Shown here piece after piece: positions 26,366 through 35,273 of a stretch of DNA of 64,000 nt. The stretch is taken from assembly GCA_965207805.1 (NCBI GenBank), contig OZ242312.1, positions 3,348,001 to 3,412,000 of the forward strand, in the 5' to 3' direction. Both the position numbers and the translations under genes were made by a program. The notes beneath the pieces are model-generated. The model worked only from the letters and a program-made list of their open reading frames with translations. It was not told where the DNA came from and searched no databases. Numbering within the stretch: the first letter of the stretch is position 1; each line of letters opens with the position of its first letter. Origin of the DNA: Palauibacter sp965207805 (lineage in GTDB: Bacteria; Gemmatimonadota; Gemmatimonadetes; Palauibacterales; Palauibacteraceae).

Positions 26366-27568
26366 CTAACTCAGGCTCATGCGCTCGACGCCCACCAGCC
26401 GGTCGTAGAGCAGGTAGAGAACGAGCACGCCCGCGAGCAGAAGCGCGCCCAGCGCCGCCGCCAGCCCCCAGTTCAGCGACGTCTGCATGTGGTACGCGAC
26501 CATGTTCGAGATCAACTGGCCGCTGCTTCCGCCCACGAGCGCCGGGGTGATGTAGTAGCCGATCGCGAGGATGAAGACGAGGAGCGACCCGGCCCCCACG
26601 CCGGGCAGCGTCTGCGGCCAGTACACCCGTCGGAACGCCTGCGCGGGGGTGGCCCCCATCGAGGCGGCCGCTCGCATGTGCAGCGGCGGGATCGAACGCA
26701 TCACCGAGTACAGCGGCAGGACCATGAAGGGCAGAAGGACGTGCGTCATGGCCACGAGCGTCCCCGTCATGTTGTAGACCATCGAGAGCCGGCCGTCGTC
26801 GCCGACGAGCCCGATCCACACCAGCACGTCGTTGATCACCCCCTGTGTCTGGAGGAGGACGATCCACGACGTGGTGCGAACGAGGAGCGACGTCCAGAAG
26901 GGCACGAGAACGAGAGCGAGCAACAGGTTGCCCCGGCGCGGCGGCGCGTGCGCGATGAGATGCGCGATCGGGTAACCGAGGATGAGGCAGAACACGGTGA
27001 TCGCCAGGCTCACGAGCAGGGTGCGCCACAGCAGCGGCAGGTAGATGCGCCGTTCCTCGGGCTGGCGGGCGACCGAACCGTCCGGCAGCCGTTGCATGTC
27101 GACGGCGTTAAGGTAGTGGCGGGCCGTGAAGCGCTCGCCCGCCGCGCGGATGGCGTGCCAGGTCCCGGGGTCGACCCACGCGGAGTCGATGCCCGCCATC
27201 GCCTCGCGCCAGGGCCCGTCCGTCACGTCCTCGAGGTTCCGGGCGGTGCGCGTGAACACACTGCGCAGCCCGCTCTGAAGCCGATTCACGCGACCGGCGA
27301 CCTGCCCCAGCGTCCTCGCCTCCCGCGCCGACCCGAGTTCGCGGGCCGCCGCCTCGTATGCCGCTTCGGGCGGTAGCCCTTCCCCCTCCCATTCGCGCAG
27401 CGCGGAGAGGGTCGCGGGCAGCGCGTCCGCCACAACCGGATCGTGGACGCTCCGCAACAGCATCGTCCCCAGCGGGGCCAGGAAGGTGACGCCGAGGAAG
27501 ACCAGAAGCGGCAGCACGAGCCCCATCGCCCGCAGCCGCTCGCGCGGGGGCGGCCCGACGCCTCTCAC
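26366..27568 (-). CDS. ABC transporter permease, PotB-like, with large periplasmic insertion
   Basis: A 400-residue permease starting at a GTG that overlaps the stop of the binding-protein gene by 4 nt (GTGA), so translation is probably coupled. The first helix (LVLPLLVFLGVTFLAPLG) is followed by about 130 soluble residues, then five more helices and the ATPase-docking loop RAAASMGATPAQAFRRVYWPQTLPG. An insertion of this size after the first helix is a known variant in polyamine-type PotB proteins and probably contacts the binding protein. It forms the channel heterodimer with the permease at 25551. Confidence 0.9.
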   Translation of the reverse strand: MRGVGPPPRERLRAMGLVLPLLVFLGVTFLAPLGTMLLRSVHDPVVADALPATLSALREWEGEGLPPEAAYEAAARELGSAREARTLGQVAGRVNRLQSGLRSVFTRTARNLEDVTDGPWREAMAGIDSAWVDPGTWHAIRAAGERFTARHYLNAVDMQRLPDGSVARQPEERRIYLPLLWRTLLVSLAITVFCLILGYPIAHLIAHAPPRRGNLLLALVLVPFWTSLLVRTTSWIVLLQTQGVINDVLVWIGLVGDDGRLSMVYNMTGTLVAMTHVLLPFMVLPLYSVMRSIPPLHMRAAASMGATPAQAFRRVYWPQTLPGVGAGSLLVFILAIGYYITPALVGGSSGQLISNMVAYHMQTSLNWGLAAALGALLLAGVLVLYLLYDRLVGVERMSLS

Positions 27569-28668
27569 CGCGCCAACCAGGCGCTGAAGCGCTCGTTCAG
27601 CACGTCCTGATTGTCCACCCACCAGGCCCAGTCCCTCCAGAGCGCTCGGGCCATGTTGGAGGGATGCGTTGGCAGGTGCGGCCCCATCTCCACACCGGTC
27701 TCGAGGTGGGTCGTGATCAGCGGCGCGGCCGAAGCCCGGGCGGGGCCGTACGAGATTCGGCGGCCGAGCGCTGCGAGCGCCTCGGCGGTACTCGCAAAGC
27801 TCGCGAGTCGCATCGCCTCCTCCACCCGCGGCGTGCCGGCAACGATGGCCAGCTGGTTGATGTCCAGGAGTTGCCCGTCCCAGACGATGACGAACGGCTG
27901 GTCCTCCAGCACCTGGGCGTTGAAGATGCGTCCGTTGTAGGCCGTGCTCATCACGACCTCGCCATCGGCCAGCATCTGGGGCGGTTGGGCGCCCGCCTCC
28001 CACCACACGACGTGATCCTTGATCGTATCGAGCTTGCGGAACGCCCGATCCAGGCCCTCCGGCGTGTCGAGCAGGGCGTACACCTCCTCCACCGGCACCC
28101 CGTCCGCCAGGAGGGCGAACTCGAGGTTGAACATCGGAACACGGCGCATCCCGCGGCGGCCGGGGAACTTCTCGAGATCGAAGAAATCCGCGATCGTCGC
28201 CGGCGTGGCTTCCGGAAAGCGGCTCGCATCGAACGCGTAGATCGTGGACCAGACGACAACCCCGACTCCGCAGTCCGAAAGGGTCCCCGGCACAAAATCC
28301 GCTGCCGCCGCCGTCCCGTCCGCTCCGGGGGGCAGCATCTCCGCGTCGATGTACTCCAGCAGCCCCTCGTCGCAGGCGAGCGTGACGTCCGACACGTTGA
28401 GGTCCACGACGTCCCAATAGACGTTGCCCACTTCCACCTGGGCCCGGATCTGAGCCAGACCGCCGGTGAAGTCCTCGACGTCCACCCGGATGCCGGAGGC
28501 GTCGGTGAACGGCTCGAACCACGCCTCCGTGCTCGCCTTCTGGTACGAGCCGCCGTAGGAGACCGCGGTGATCGACTGGGCGGTGGCGTGGGCGGTGAAA
28601 CACGCGACGAGAGCGGCGGCGTACGCGGCCGTGCGCGCCGCGGCACGCGCAAGCGGGTCAGTTCGCAC
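27565..28668 (-). CDS. extracellular solute-binding protein, polyamine (PotD) type, copy 2
   Basis: A 367-residue periplasmic protein with a signal peptide (ending ATAQS). The family sequence starts at ITAVSYGGSYQKASTEAWFEPF, with later blocks FFDLEKFPGRRGMRR, VVWWEAGAQPPQMLADGEVVMSTAYNGR and WWVDNQDVLNERFSAWL. It is a close tandem paralogue of the protein at 28658-29788, sharing long identical stretches, but it has a plain signal peptide while the other has a lipobox. The GTG start overlaps the end of that gene by 11 nt. It delivers ligand to the permease pair; polyamines are likely from family, but the ligand is not proven. Confidence 0.9.
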   Translation of the reverse strand: MRTDPLARAAARTAAYAAALVACFTAHATAQSITAVSYGGSYQKASTEAWFEPFTDASGIRVDVEDFTGGLAQIRAQVEVGNVYWDVVDLNVSDVTLACDEGLLEYIDAEMLPPGADGTAAAADFVPGTLSDCGVGVVVWSTIYAFDASRFPEATPATIADFFDLEKFPGRRGMRRVPMFNLEFALLADGVPVEEVYALLDTPEGLDRAFRKLDTIKDHVVWWEAGAQPPQMLADGEVVMSTAYNGRIFNAQVLEDQPFVIVWDGQLLDINQLAIVAGTPRVEEAMRLASFASTAEALAALGRRISYGPARASAAPLITTHLETGVEMGPHLPTHPSNMARALWRDWAWWVDNQDVLNERFSAWLAR

Positions 28669-29788
28669 GGGTCAACCAGGCGCTGAAGCGCTCGTTCAGC
28701 GCGTCCTGGTTGTCCACCCAGAACTCCCAGTCGTTCCGCAGCGCGCGCGCGACGTTTTCCGGGCTCGTGGGCAGGTGGGGCGCCATCTCGACGCCGGTTG
28801 CCAGGTGCGTGGTGACGAGCGGTTCTCCCGACCGGCGGGCCGGACCGTAGGAGATCCGGCGCGCGACCGCCGCCAGCGATTCGCCCGTTGTCGCGAAGCG
28901 GAGGAAGCGGAGTGCGTTTTCCAGCCGCGGCGTCCCCGCCACGATGCTCAGCTGGCCGTAGTCGAGCACCTGGCCATCCCACACGATGACGAACGGCTGC
29001 TCTTCCAGAACCTGCGCATTGAAGACGCGGCCGTTGTAAGCGGTGCTCATCACGACCTCGCCGTCCGCGAGCATCTGGGGAGGCTGGGCGCCCGCCTCCC
29101 ACCAGATGACCTGGTCCGCGATCGTCTCCAGCTTGTCGAAGGCCCGGTCCAGCCCCTCCGGGGTGCGCAGAACGGCGTAGACGTCGTCGAGCGGTACGCC
29201 GTCGGCGATGAGAGCGAACTCGAGGTTCACCTGCGGTACGCGACGCATGCCGCGGCGCCCCGGGAACCTCTCCAGGTCGAAGAAATCCGCCATCGTGGCG
29301 GGCTTCTCATCCGGGAAGAGGTCGGCGTTGTACGCGTAAACGGTGGAATAGAACAGCATCCCGGCCCCGCACGGACCCTGCAGCTCCGGATAGAAGTCAT
29401 CCCTCGCGGGCGTCCCGTCGGGGGCCGGCGGCAGCATGTCGATGTCGATCGGCTCCAGCAGACCTTCGTCGCAGCCCCGCATCGCGTCCGCCATCTCCAA
29501 GTCCACGACGTCCCAGTAGACCGCATCGACATCGACCTGCGCACGGATCTGGGCGAGGCCGCCGTTGTAGTCCTCCATGTCCACCCGAATCCCGGTCTCA
29601 TCCATGAACGGGATCTGGATGGCCCCGCGATACGCGCGGCCGTAGGAGCCTCCCCAGGACACGGCCGTGATCGCCGGACCTTCCGGCGCCTGCGGCCCGC
29701 ACGCGAGCGTGAACGCCGCGGCGACCGCGAGCAGGACGAGCGCCACGCCGCGAGACGGGTGGATGGCAGATCTCTTCTTCATGTTCAT
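28658..29788 (-). CDS. extracellular solute-binding protein, polyamine (PotD) type, copy 1, lipoprotein
   Basis: A 376-residue binding protein. The signal sequence ends AAAFTLAC, a lipobox, so it is membrane-anchored. Family blocks match the neighbouring copy: ITAVSWGGSYGRAYRGAIQ, FFDLERFPGRRGMRR, VIWWEAGAQPPQMLADGE and WVDNQDALNERFSAWL. The ATG overlaps the ATPase stop by 4 nt (ATGA), and a GGAGA precedes it. Two binding proteins feeding one permease pair suggests either two ligands or a soluble/anchored pair for the same ligand. Confidence 0.9.
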   Translation of the reverse strand: MNMKKRSAIHPSRGVALVLLAVAAAFTLACGPQAPEGPAITAVSWGGSYGRAYRGAIQIPFMDETGIRVDMEDYNGGLAQIRAQVDVDAVYWDVVDLEMADAMRGCDEGLLEPIDIDMLPPAPDGTPARDDFYPELQGPCGAGMLFYSTVYAYNADLFPDEKPATMADFFDLERFPGRRGMRRVPQVNLEFALIADGVPLDDVYAVLRTPEGLDRAFDKLETIADQVIWWEAGAQPPQMLADGEVVMSTAYNGRVFNAQVLEEQPFVIVWDGQVLDYGQLSIVAGTPRLENALRFLRFATTGESLAAVARRISYGPARRSGEPLVTTHLATGVEMAPHLPTSPENVARALRNDWEFWVDNQDALNERFSAWLTRAN

Positions 29789-30933
29789 GCGTTTCTCCGA
29801 GCCTCCTCTTCCCCTTCGAAGTCCAGCGCGCGGCAGTCGTTGACGGTCCATCCGATGCGGACGGCGTCGCCGACCATCATGGCGCCGTGTCCCACGATGT
29901 TCGGGATCTTGGCCACGACATCCCGGTGCCCGCAGGCGGACAGCCGGACGCGCAGATGGTCGCCGAGAAACGTCATGTCCTCGATGACGGCATCGACCTC
30001 GTTGTGGTACAGACCGTCCTCGGGCTTGATCGCGATCCGTTCGGGGCGAATCGAGAGCGTGACCATGTCGCCGACCCCGCACGGGGCGATCCGGAAGGCG
30101 CGGATCCGCTCGCCCCCCACATCCACTTCGCACAGGTCATCCTCGACGAGCGCCACCCGGCCGTGGAGCCGGTTGTTTTCGCCGATGAAGCGGGCGACGA
30201 ACGCGCGTTCGGGCTCCTCGTAGAGCCCCTCCGCTCCGGCGATCTGCTCGATCCGGCCGCCGTTGAGGACGGCGATCCGATCCGACATCACCATCGCCTC
30301 CTGCTGGTCGTGCGTGACGTAGACGACGGTCACGCCGAGCCTCTGGTGGATGGAGCGGATCTCATACTGCATTTCCTCGCGCAGGCTGCGGTCCAAGGCG
30401 CCGAGCGGCTCGTCCATCAACACGAGGTCGGGTTCGAACACGAGGGCGCGCGCGATGGCCACGCGCTGTTGCTGGCCGCCGGAAAGCTGGCCTGGGCGCC
30501 GGTCCTCGAGGCCGCCCAGGCGGACGAGGGCGAGCGCACGCTCGACGCGTTCGCGGCGCCGTTCCTCGGCGATGCCTCGTACTTCCAGCGGAAACGCGAG
30601 GTTCGCGCCCACCGTCATATGCGGAAAGAGCGCATAGTTCTGGAATACCATCCCGATCCCGCGCTTGCGGGGCGGGAGGTCCTGGACGGAGCGCCCGCCG
30701 ATGCGGATCGCGCCGGACGTTGCCGTCTGAAAGCCCGCGAGCATCATCAGGATGGTTGTCTTCCCCGAACCCGAGGGACCGAGCAGGGTCACGAACTCAC
30801 CCTTGCCGATGCGAAGGTTCAGGTCGTCCACGACCAGCGTACGGCCATCGTAACTCTTGCTCACGCCCTCGAACTCCACGTGCGCGGCCTGGCTGCGACG
30901 GTCGCTCTCCGCGCCGTTGGGACCCGCGATCAT
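29785..30933 (-). CDS. ABC transporter ATP-binding protein, PotA-like
   Basis: A 382-residue ATPase, first gene of the operon. Walker A is GPSGSGKT, the Q-loop lies in VFQNYALFPHMTV, the signature is LSGGQQQR, Walker B is LVLMDEP with LGALD, and the switch His is in YVTHDQQEA. A C-terminal TOBE domain (about 285-375) is typical of importers of polyamines, sulfate and sugars. The ATG at 30933 begins just before the ATPase fold; the longer frame to 31098 reads through the intergenic region. It powers the two permeases at 25551 and 26366. Confidence 0.95.
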   Translation of the reverse strand: MIAGPNGAESDRRSQAAHVEFEGVSKSYDGRTLVVDDLNLRIGKGEFVTLLGPSGSGKTTILMMLAGFQTATSGAIRIGGRSVQDLPPRKRGIGMVFQNYALFPHMTVGANLAFPLEVRGIAEERRRERVERALALVRLGGLEDRRPGQLSGGQQQRVAIARALVFEPDLVLMDEPLGALDRSLREEMQYEIRSIHQRLGVTVVYVTHDQQEAMVMSDRIAVLNGGRIEQIAGAEGLYEEPERAFVARFIGENNRLHGRVALVEDDLCEVDVGGERIRAFRIAPCGVGDMVTLSIRPERIAIKPEDGLYHNEVDAVIEDMTFLGDHLRVRLSACGHRDVVAKIPNIVGHGAMMVGDAVRIGWTVNDCRALDFEGEEEARRNA

Positions 30934-30973
30934 CTGGCGATTCTGCCTTGTTTTTCGGAATATGGGATGGTAA

Positions 30974-30993
30974 TCGACCCCGGTCGGGGTCGA
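30974..30993. promoter_or_regulatory. palindrome between divergent genes, possible operator
   Basis: TCGACCCCG, 2 nt, CGGGGTCGA: a perfect 9-bp inverted repeat in the 130-nt gap between the ABC operon (start 30933, minus) and the DUF3500 gene (start 31064, plus). Its place suits a repressor or activator site for one or both; it could instead form a small hairpin in a transcript. Confidence 0.35.
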
Positions 30994-31063
30994 CCAACTT
31001 GAAGCCGGCGGCGCCAATCCGCGAGTGCACGCGGCCGTAGACGTTTCGAGCGGAGGGGGAACC

Positions 31064-32107
31064 ATGAAGATCAGGAATCGGACGGCGGGACGGGTCACGT
31101 GGGCGGCCTGCCTGCTCGTTCCCGTGGCCGCGTTCGCGCTGGCGGTCGGAGGAGAACCGGGCGCGAAGATGGACTCGGCCTCCGCCGCTCAGGCCTTCGT
31201 CTCCCTGCTCGACGAGGCGGGACGGGAGAAGGCGCTCTTCTCCCTGGAGGACGAGGAGCGGTTCAACTGGCACTTCGTCCCGAGGTCGCGGAATGGACTG
31301 CCGCTCGCCGACATGACGACCGAGCAGCGCGGCGCCGCACACGATCTCCTTCAGGCCGCCATGAGCAGCCAGGGCTTTCTGAAGGCCAGCGCGATCATCG
31401 AACTGGAGCGCATCCTGGGGCTCCTCGAAGGACGCCCCGAGCGCCGGGATCCGGAGAACTACTATGTCGCGATCTTCGGCGACCCCTCGTCGGAAGGGCC
31501 ATGGGCGTGGCGGTTCGAGGGACATCACCTCTCCCTCAGCTTCTCATCGCCTTCCGGTTTGCTCACGGTGACGGGACCCGCGTTCATGGGCGCGAACCCG
31601 GCCCGCGTGCCGTCGGGTCCGAAGGCGGGCTGGCGACCGCTGGGGCGGGAGGAAGATCTGGCCCGCGCGCTGATGCGGAGCTTCACGCCGGACCAGCGCG
31701 AGCGGGCGACGATCGCTACCGAAGCCCCCAGCGACATCCTCACGGGGAACGACCGCGAGGCCCGGCTCGACGCGTTCGAGGGCCTCTCTGCCGACGCCAT
31801 GACCCCGGAGCAGCGCGCGGTCCTGTTCGAGATCGTACAGGAGTACGCGGGGAATGCGACGACGGGCGCCGACTGGATGGCGCGGGTCGAGAACGAGCTT
31901 CCGGCGAGCGACATCTATTTCGCGTGGGCGGGGCCGCTCGAACCCGGCGAGGGACACTACTACCGGGTCCACGCCCCGGTCTTCCTGATCGAGTACGACA
32001 ATACGCAGAACGACGCGAACCACGTCCACTCGGTGTGGCGGGACCTGGAGAACGACTTCGGGGGCGACGCGCTCGCGCGCCACTACGAGGAGTCCGACCA
32101 CCACTAG
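31064..32107 (+). CDS. DUF3500 domain protein
   Basis: A 347-residue exported protein with a signal peptide (ACLLVPVAAFALAVGG). The DUF3500 pattern is clear: RFNWHFVPRSRNGLPLADM, the DLLQAAMSSQGF block, GPKAGWRPLGREEDLARAL and the strongly conserved end HAPVFLIEYDNTQNDANHVH. The biochemical role of the family is not established. The ATG at 31064 follows GAGGGGGA. It is divergent from the polyamine-type transporter operon and convergent with the NodT-DUF1028 fusion, 6 nt apart. Confidence 0.88.
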   Translation: MKIRNRTAGRVTWAACLLVPVAAFALAVGGEPGAKMDSASAAQAFVSLLDEAGREKALFSLEDEERFNWHFVPRSRNGLPLADMTTEQRGAAHDLLQAAMSSQGFLKASAIIELERILGLLEGRPERRDPENYYVAIFGDPSSEGPWAWRFEGHHLSLSFSSPSGLLTVTGPAFMGANPARVPSGPKAGWRPLGREEDLARALMRSFTPDQRERATIATEAPSDILTGNDREARLDAFEGLSADAMTPEQRAVLFEIVQEYAGNATTGADWMARVENELPASDIYFAWAGPLEPGEGHYYRVHAPVFLIEYDNTQNDANHVHSVWRDLENDFGGDALARHYEESDHH

Positions 32108-32113
32108 CGGGCG

Positions 32114-34549
32114 CTAGCGGCCGATGAGCCTCAGGAAGCGGGGGTCCTCGCGCACCCGCTCGAAGTCGGCTGCGCCCGACAGGGTGCGCCGTCGTCCGGG
32201 ATTGAGTTCCACCGCCCGCTCCAGGGCGTCGAAGGCGTCGTCTTCGCGTCCGTCGTCGAGCAGGATCGCGGCCAGCGTCACCCACGCGTTGTCGTTCTCC
32301 GGCGACCTGGCCGAGGCTTCGCGCGCCAGCGCCACGGCGCCCTGCAGATCGCCGTCCCGCCTCATCTGCGAGGCTTCGCGCAGCATCTGGCCCGAACGGT
32401 ACATGTTGAGGACCCGGCGCAGTTCGGCGAGCGGTTCGTCGTGGTCGTCCACCCGGATGTCGACGACGCGGTCGCTGTAGCCGCCGTTGACCCGCGGAGC
32501 AACGACGAGGATGGCGCCGGATTGCATGCCGCGGGCGTCGCCGCCTGCCGCCTGCGCGGCATCGAGCGCGTCCATGAGCCTTTCCGCGAGCGGTCCCGTG
32601 GACGATTCGAACGAGGCCGCCATCGCGTCGACGACCTCGGGGCCGGTGAGGATGTTCCCCTGCGCACAGTAGTCCACGCCGCACTTATGGCCCTTCCAGT
32701 CGCTCGCACCGGCACCGGTCCAGGCGGCCGTCCGGCCCTGCTGGTCGAGGATCGCTACCTGGCGCCGATCCCGGCCCTCGTCGCTCCCCACCATCATCTC
32801 GAGGGCCTCCTCGGGTGAGTAGCCGGCCTGGAGGAGCTGGATGCCGATCGCCCCGTACATCGGGTTCGCGGCGGCCTGGTGAGCGATGATCACGAGTCCG
32901 CCCTTCGCGTGCATGGCGCGGTTCCCCGCCCCGAACGCCTTCGACTGCACGCCCATCCCCAGTTCGCCGGTCGCCGGATCGCGCCCGATGATGGAGTAGG
33001 TCCCGAGGTAGTTCGGGTCGAAGAGGTTTTTGCTGTTCCCGGACGTCGGGACCATGCGCGGCTCGGGGACCGCCTCGGGCGAAGCCCAGGCGCCGCCCAG
33101 TGCGCGATGGACGGCCAGCCGCGCCAGGGCCAGATCCCGCGTCGCGCCCGCCAGCGCCGCCTCGACGTTCAGGAGCGTGCGCAGGGCGTCGAGATAGTCC
33201 GTGTAGCCCACGACCCCCGACTCGTACCGCTGCGACTGCAGCTCCATTGTAGCCAGCGCCTCGTCGCGCTGCGAGGCGAGGAACGCGTGCCGCCGGGCCT
33301 CGTTCTCCAGACCGGCGAGCGCGGTTTCGACTTCGTTCACCGCCGTCACGACCGTCCGTCCGTACGCGTTCGCGGCCTCATCGAAGCGGGCCTCGGCCAG
33401 CGCGAGATTGTTCCGAAGCCGGCCGGCCTGGAAGATGGGCGCGGTGAGGTTCGTGATCAGATTCGTGAACCACTGCTGAGCGTTGAAGAGGTCGCCCGCA
33501 TCTGCGCTCGCCAGCCCGATGGAACCGGAGAGCGAAAGCGACGGAAGCAGTTGGGCCCGGCGCGCACCGATGCTGTAGCGGGCCGCGTCGAGCCGCTGGC
33601 CCGCCGCCCTTACGTCGGGCCGCTGGTACAGGAGGTCGGCCGGAATCCCGGCGGGGACAGGATCTGCCGCGAGTTGCGGCGCGAGGGCGTCGGGCAGAAT
33701 CGCCTCGACGTCCTCTCGATAGCCGCCCAGGAGAACGGCCAGGCGGGCCTCGGCGCTCGTGAGCTGCGTCTCGAGTCGCGGCAGCCCCGCCTGAGTGTTC
33801 CTGAGGTCCTGGCGAACCTGGGACAGCGTCCAGGAATCGATCAGGCCGCGGTCGTAGCTGGTCGAAGCCAACGACTCGCGTTCAAGCAGCACCTCCACCG
33901 TCTCGCCGGCCAGTTCGGTCTGCTGCCGCAGGCTGACGATGTCGAAATACGTCGTAATGGTCTCGGCCAGGATGCCGATCCGCGCCGCATGGAAATCCGA
34001 CTCCGAGGCCAGGTATTCCGCCCCCGCCGCCCGCGCGTCGTTGCGGGCGCGTCCCCAGAAGTCCAGCTCCCAGGCGAAGTCCGCGCTGACGGAATACGTC
34101 GTCAGGTCGATTCTGTCCGGAAACGCGAACCCCGCGATCGTATCCCCCGGACCGCCCAGCCCGAGAGCCTGTATCTGCGCGCCGATGCCGGCGTCCGTCG
34201 GCGTGTCGGTATCGGTGACGTTTCCGCTCGCCCCCACGCTCGGGAAGAGGTCGGCCCGTGCGATGCGCGCCCTCGCGCGCGCCTGGCGGACCCGCGCAAC
34301 GCCCGCGGCGAGGTCGAAGTTGGAGGTGAGTACGGAATCGACCACGGCGTCGAGCACCGGATCCCGGAACGTCGTCCACCACTCCAGCGGCTCGTACGCC
34401 CCCGGTTGCAACCTGGCCGAGAAATCGTCCGGGATCTCCGCCACCGGCTCCGGAAGGGACGGCCCCGGAGCCAGCGAACAGGCGGAGAAAAGCAGCAGCG
34501 GGGCGATCCCCGGCCATTTCGTCACACGCGGTGTTCCCCTGCGCGTCAT
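32114..34549 (-). CDS. NodT-type outer-membrane efflux lipoprotein fused to DUF1028 and TPR
   Basis: An 811-residue single frame. Residues 1-24 are a lipoprotein signal (LLLFSAC). Residues about 45-488 are a complete TolC/NodT outer-membrane factor with its two duplicated halves (LEWWTTFRDPVLDAVVDSVL; DLLYQRPDVRAAGQRL; NEVETALAGLENEA). That is the full length of a normal member. After a short linker, residues about 517-705 are DUF1028: GTYSIIGRDPATGELGMGVQSKAFG, the AIGIQLLQAGYSPEEALEMM block and DYCAQGNIL. Residues about 720-785 look like TPR helices. I know of no standard fusion of these families. The C-terminal part would lie in the periplasm. No RND pump genes are adjacent. Confidence 0.88.
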   Translation of the reverse strand: MTRRGTPRVTKWPGIAPLLLFSACSLAPGPSLPEPVAEIPDDFSARLQPGAYEPLEWWTTFRDPVLDAVVDSVLTSNFDLAAGVARVRQARARARIARADLFPSVGASGNVTDTDTPTDAGIGAQIQALGLGGPGDTIAGFAFPDRIDLTTYSVSADFAWELDFWGRARNDARAAGAEYLASESDFHAARIGILAETITTYFDIVSLRQQTELAGETVEVLLERESLASTSYDRGLIDSWTLSQVRQDLRNTQAGLPRLETQLTSAEARLAVLLGGYREDVEAILPDALAPQLAADPVPAGIPADLLYQRPDVRAAGQRLDAARYSIGARRAQLLPSLSLSGSIGLASADAGDLFNAQQWFTNLITNLTAPIFQAGRLRNNLALAEARFDEAANAYGRTVVTAVNEVETALAGLENEARRHAFLASQRDEALATMELQSQRYESGVVGYTDYLDALRTLLNVEAALAGATRDLALARLAVHRALGGAWASPEAVPEPRMVPTSGNSKNLFDPNYLGTYSIIGRDPATGELGMGVQSKAFGAGNRAMHAKGGLVIIAHQAAANPMYGAIGIQLLQAGYSPEEALEMMVGSDEGRDRRQVAILDQQGRTAAWTGAGASDWKGHKCGVDYCAQGNILTGPEVVDAMAASFESSTGPLAERLMDALDAAQAAGGDARGMQSGAILVVAPRVNGGYSDRVVDIRVDDHDEPLAELRRVLNMYRSGQMLREASQMRRDGDLQGAVALAREASARSPENDNAWVTLAAILLDDGREDDAFDALERAVELNPGRRRTLSGAADFERVREDPRFLRLIGR

Positions 34550-34556
34550 CGCGTGC

Positions 34557-35273
34557 TCAGGGCGCGATGCTGAAGCCGAACACCAGGTGCGCGCGGTCCT
34601 GGTCGGGATTCAGAATGTACGCGACGCTCACCGGCACGGCGAAGGTTTCCGTGATCGCGAGGTCCTTGCTCGCCGTGACGCCCAGGTTCACCAGGGCCGC
34701 TTCGTCGGTGCCGTAGAAGTCGCTCTCGCCGCCCACAAACCCCATGTGCAGCCCGACACCCACTCCGGAGATCTCGAAGGGCACGCCCACCTCCGCGTAC
34801 AGCACGCTGCTCTTGGTAAGCACGCCTCCGAACAGGGAGATCGGGAAGGTCTCCGGACCCGAGAAGGCGAGCGACATCTCCACGGTGTGCGCCGCCCCGG
34901 CCCCGAAGCCCGCGTCGGCGCCGGGCGAGGGGAAGTAGTAGTCGGTAATTCCGACGGCGACGGAGAGGCCCGATTCGGCCGTCACCGTGTAGGTCGCCCA
35001 GAGGTCGTTCTCGTTGGCGGAGGCCCCCGACGCGGAAACGGAGTACGAACCCCACGCCCCGAACTCGAGCCCTCCGGCCCCGAAGGTGATCGCGGGCTGC
35101 ACGGCCATGGATTCGCCGAAGTCGACGCCGCGCCAGACATAGCGGCTCACGACATCGGCCCCGATGGAGGCGGACTGGCCCCACACCGGGACGGCGAAGG
35201 CGAAGAGGGCCGCGACGGCAGTGGCGAGCCGGAGGCCCCGCAACCGGAACGAATCAACGCTGATCACAGGCAC
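34557..35273 (-). CDS. outer-membrane beta-barrel protein, TorF/Gcw_chp-like
   Basis: A 238-residue protein with a signal peptide (AVAALFAFAVPVWGQ) starting at a GTG preceded by GGAGAGGAGAAG; the longer frame to 35405 is unlikely. The body alternates hydrophobic and polar residues as in barrels: SIGADVVSRYVWRGVDFGESMAVQPAITFG, LEFGAWGSYSVS, and a final strand ending HLVFGFSIAP with an aromatic near the C-terminus. The VSRYVWRGxxxS pattern is that of the TorF/Gcw_chp putative porins. It overlaps the transglutaminase gene by 10 nt and precedes the NodT fusion by 7 nt. Confidence 0.8.
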   Translation of the reverse strand: MPVISVDSFRLRGLRLATAVAALFAFAVPVWGQSASIGADVVSRYVWRGVDFGESMAVQPAITFGAGGLEFGAWGSYSVSASGASANENDLWATYTVTAESGLSVAVGITDYYFPSPGADAGFGAGAAHTVEMSLAFSGPETFPISLFGGVLTKSSVLYAEVGVPFEISGVGVGLHMGFVGGESDFYGTDEAALVNLGVTASKDLAITETFAVPVSVAYILNPDQDRAHLVFGFSIAP

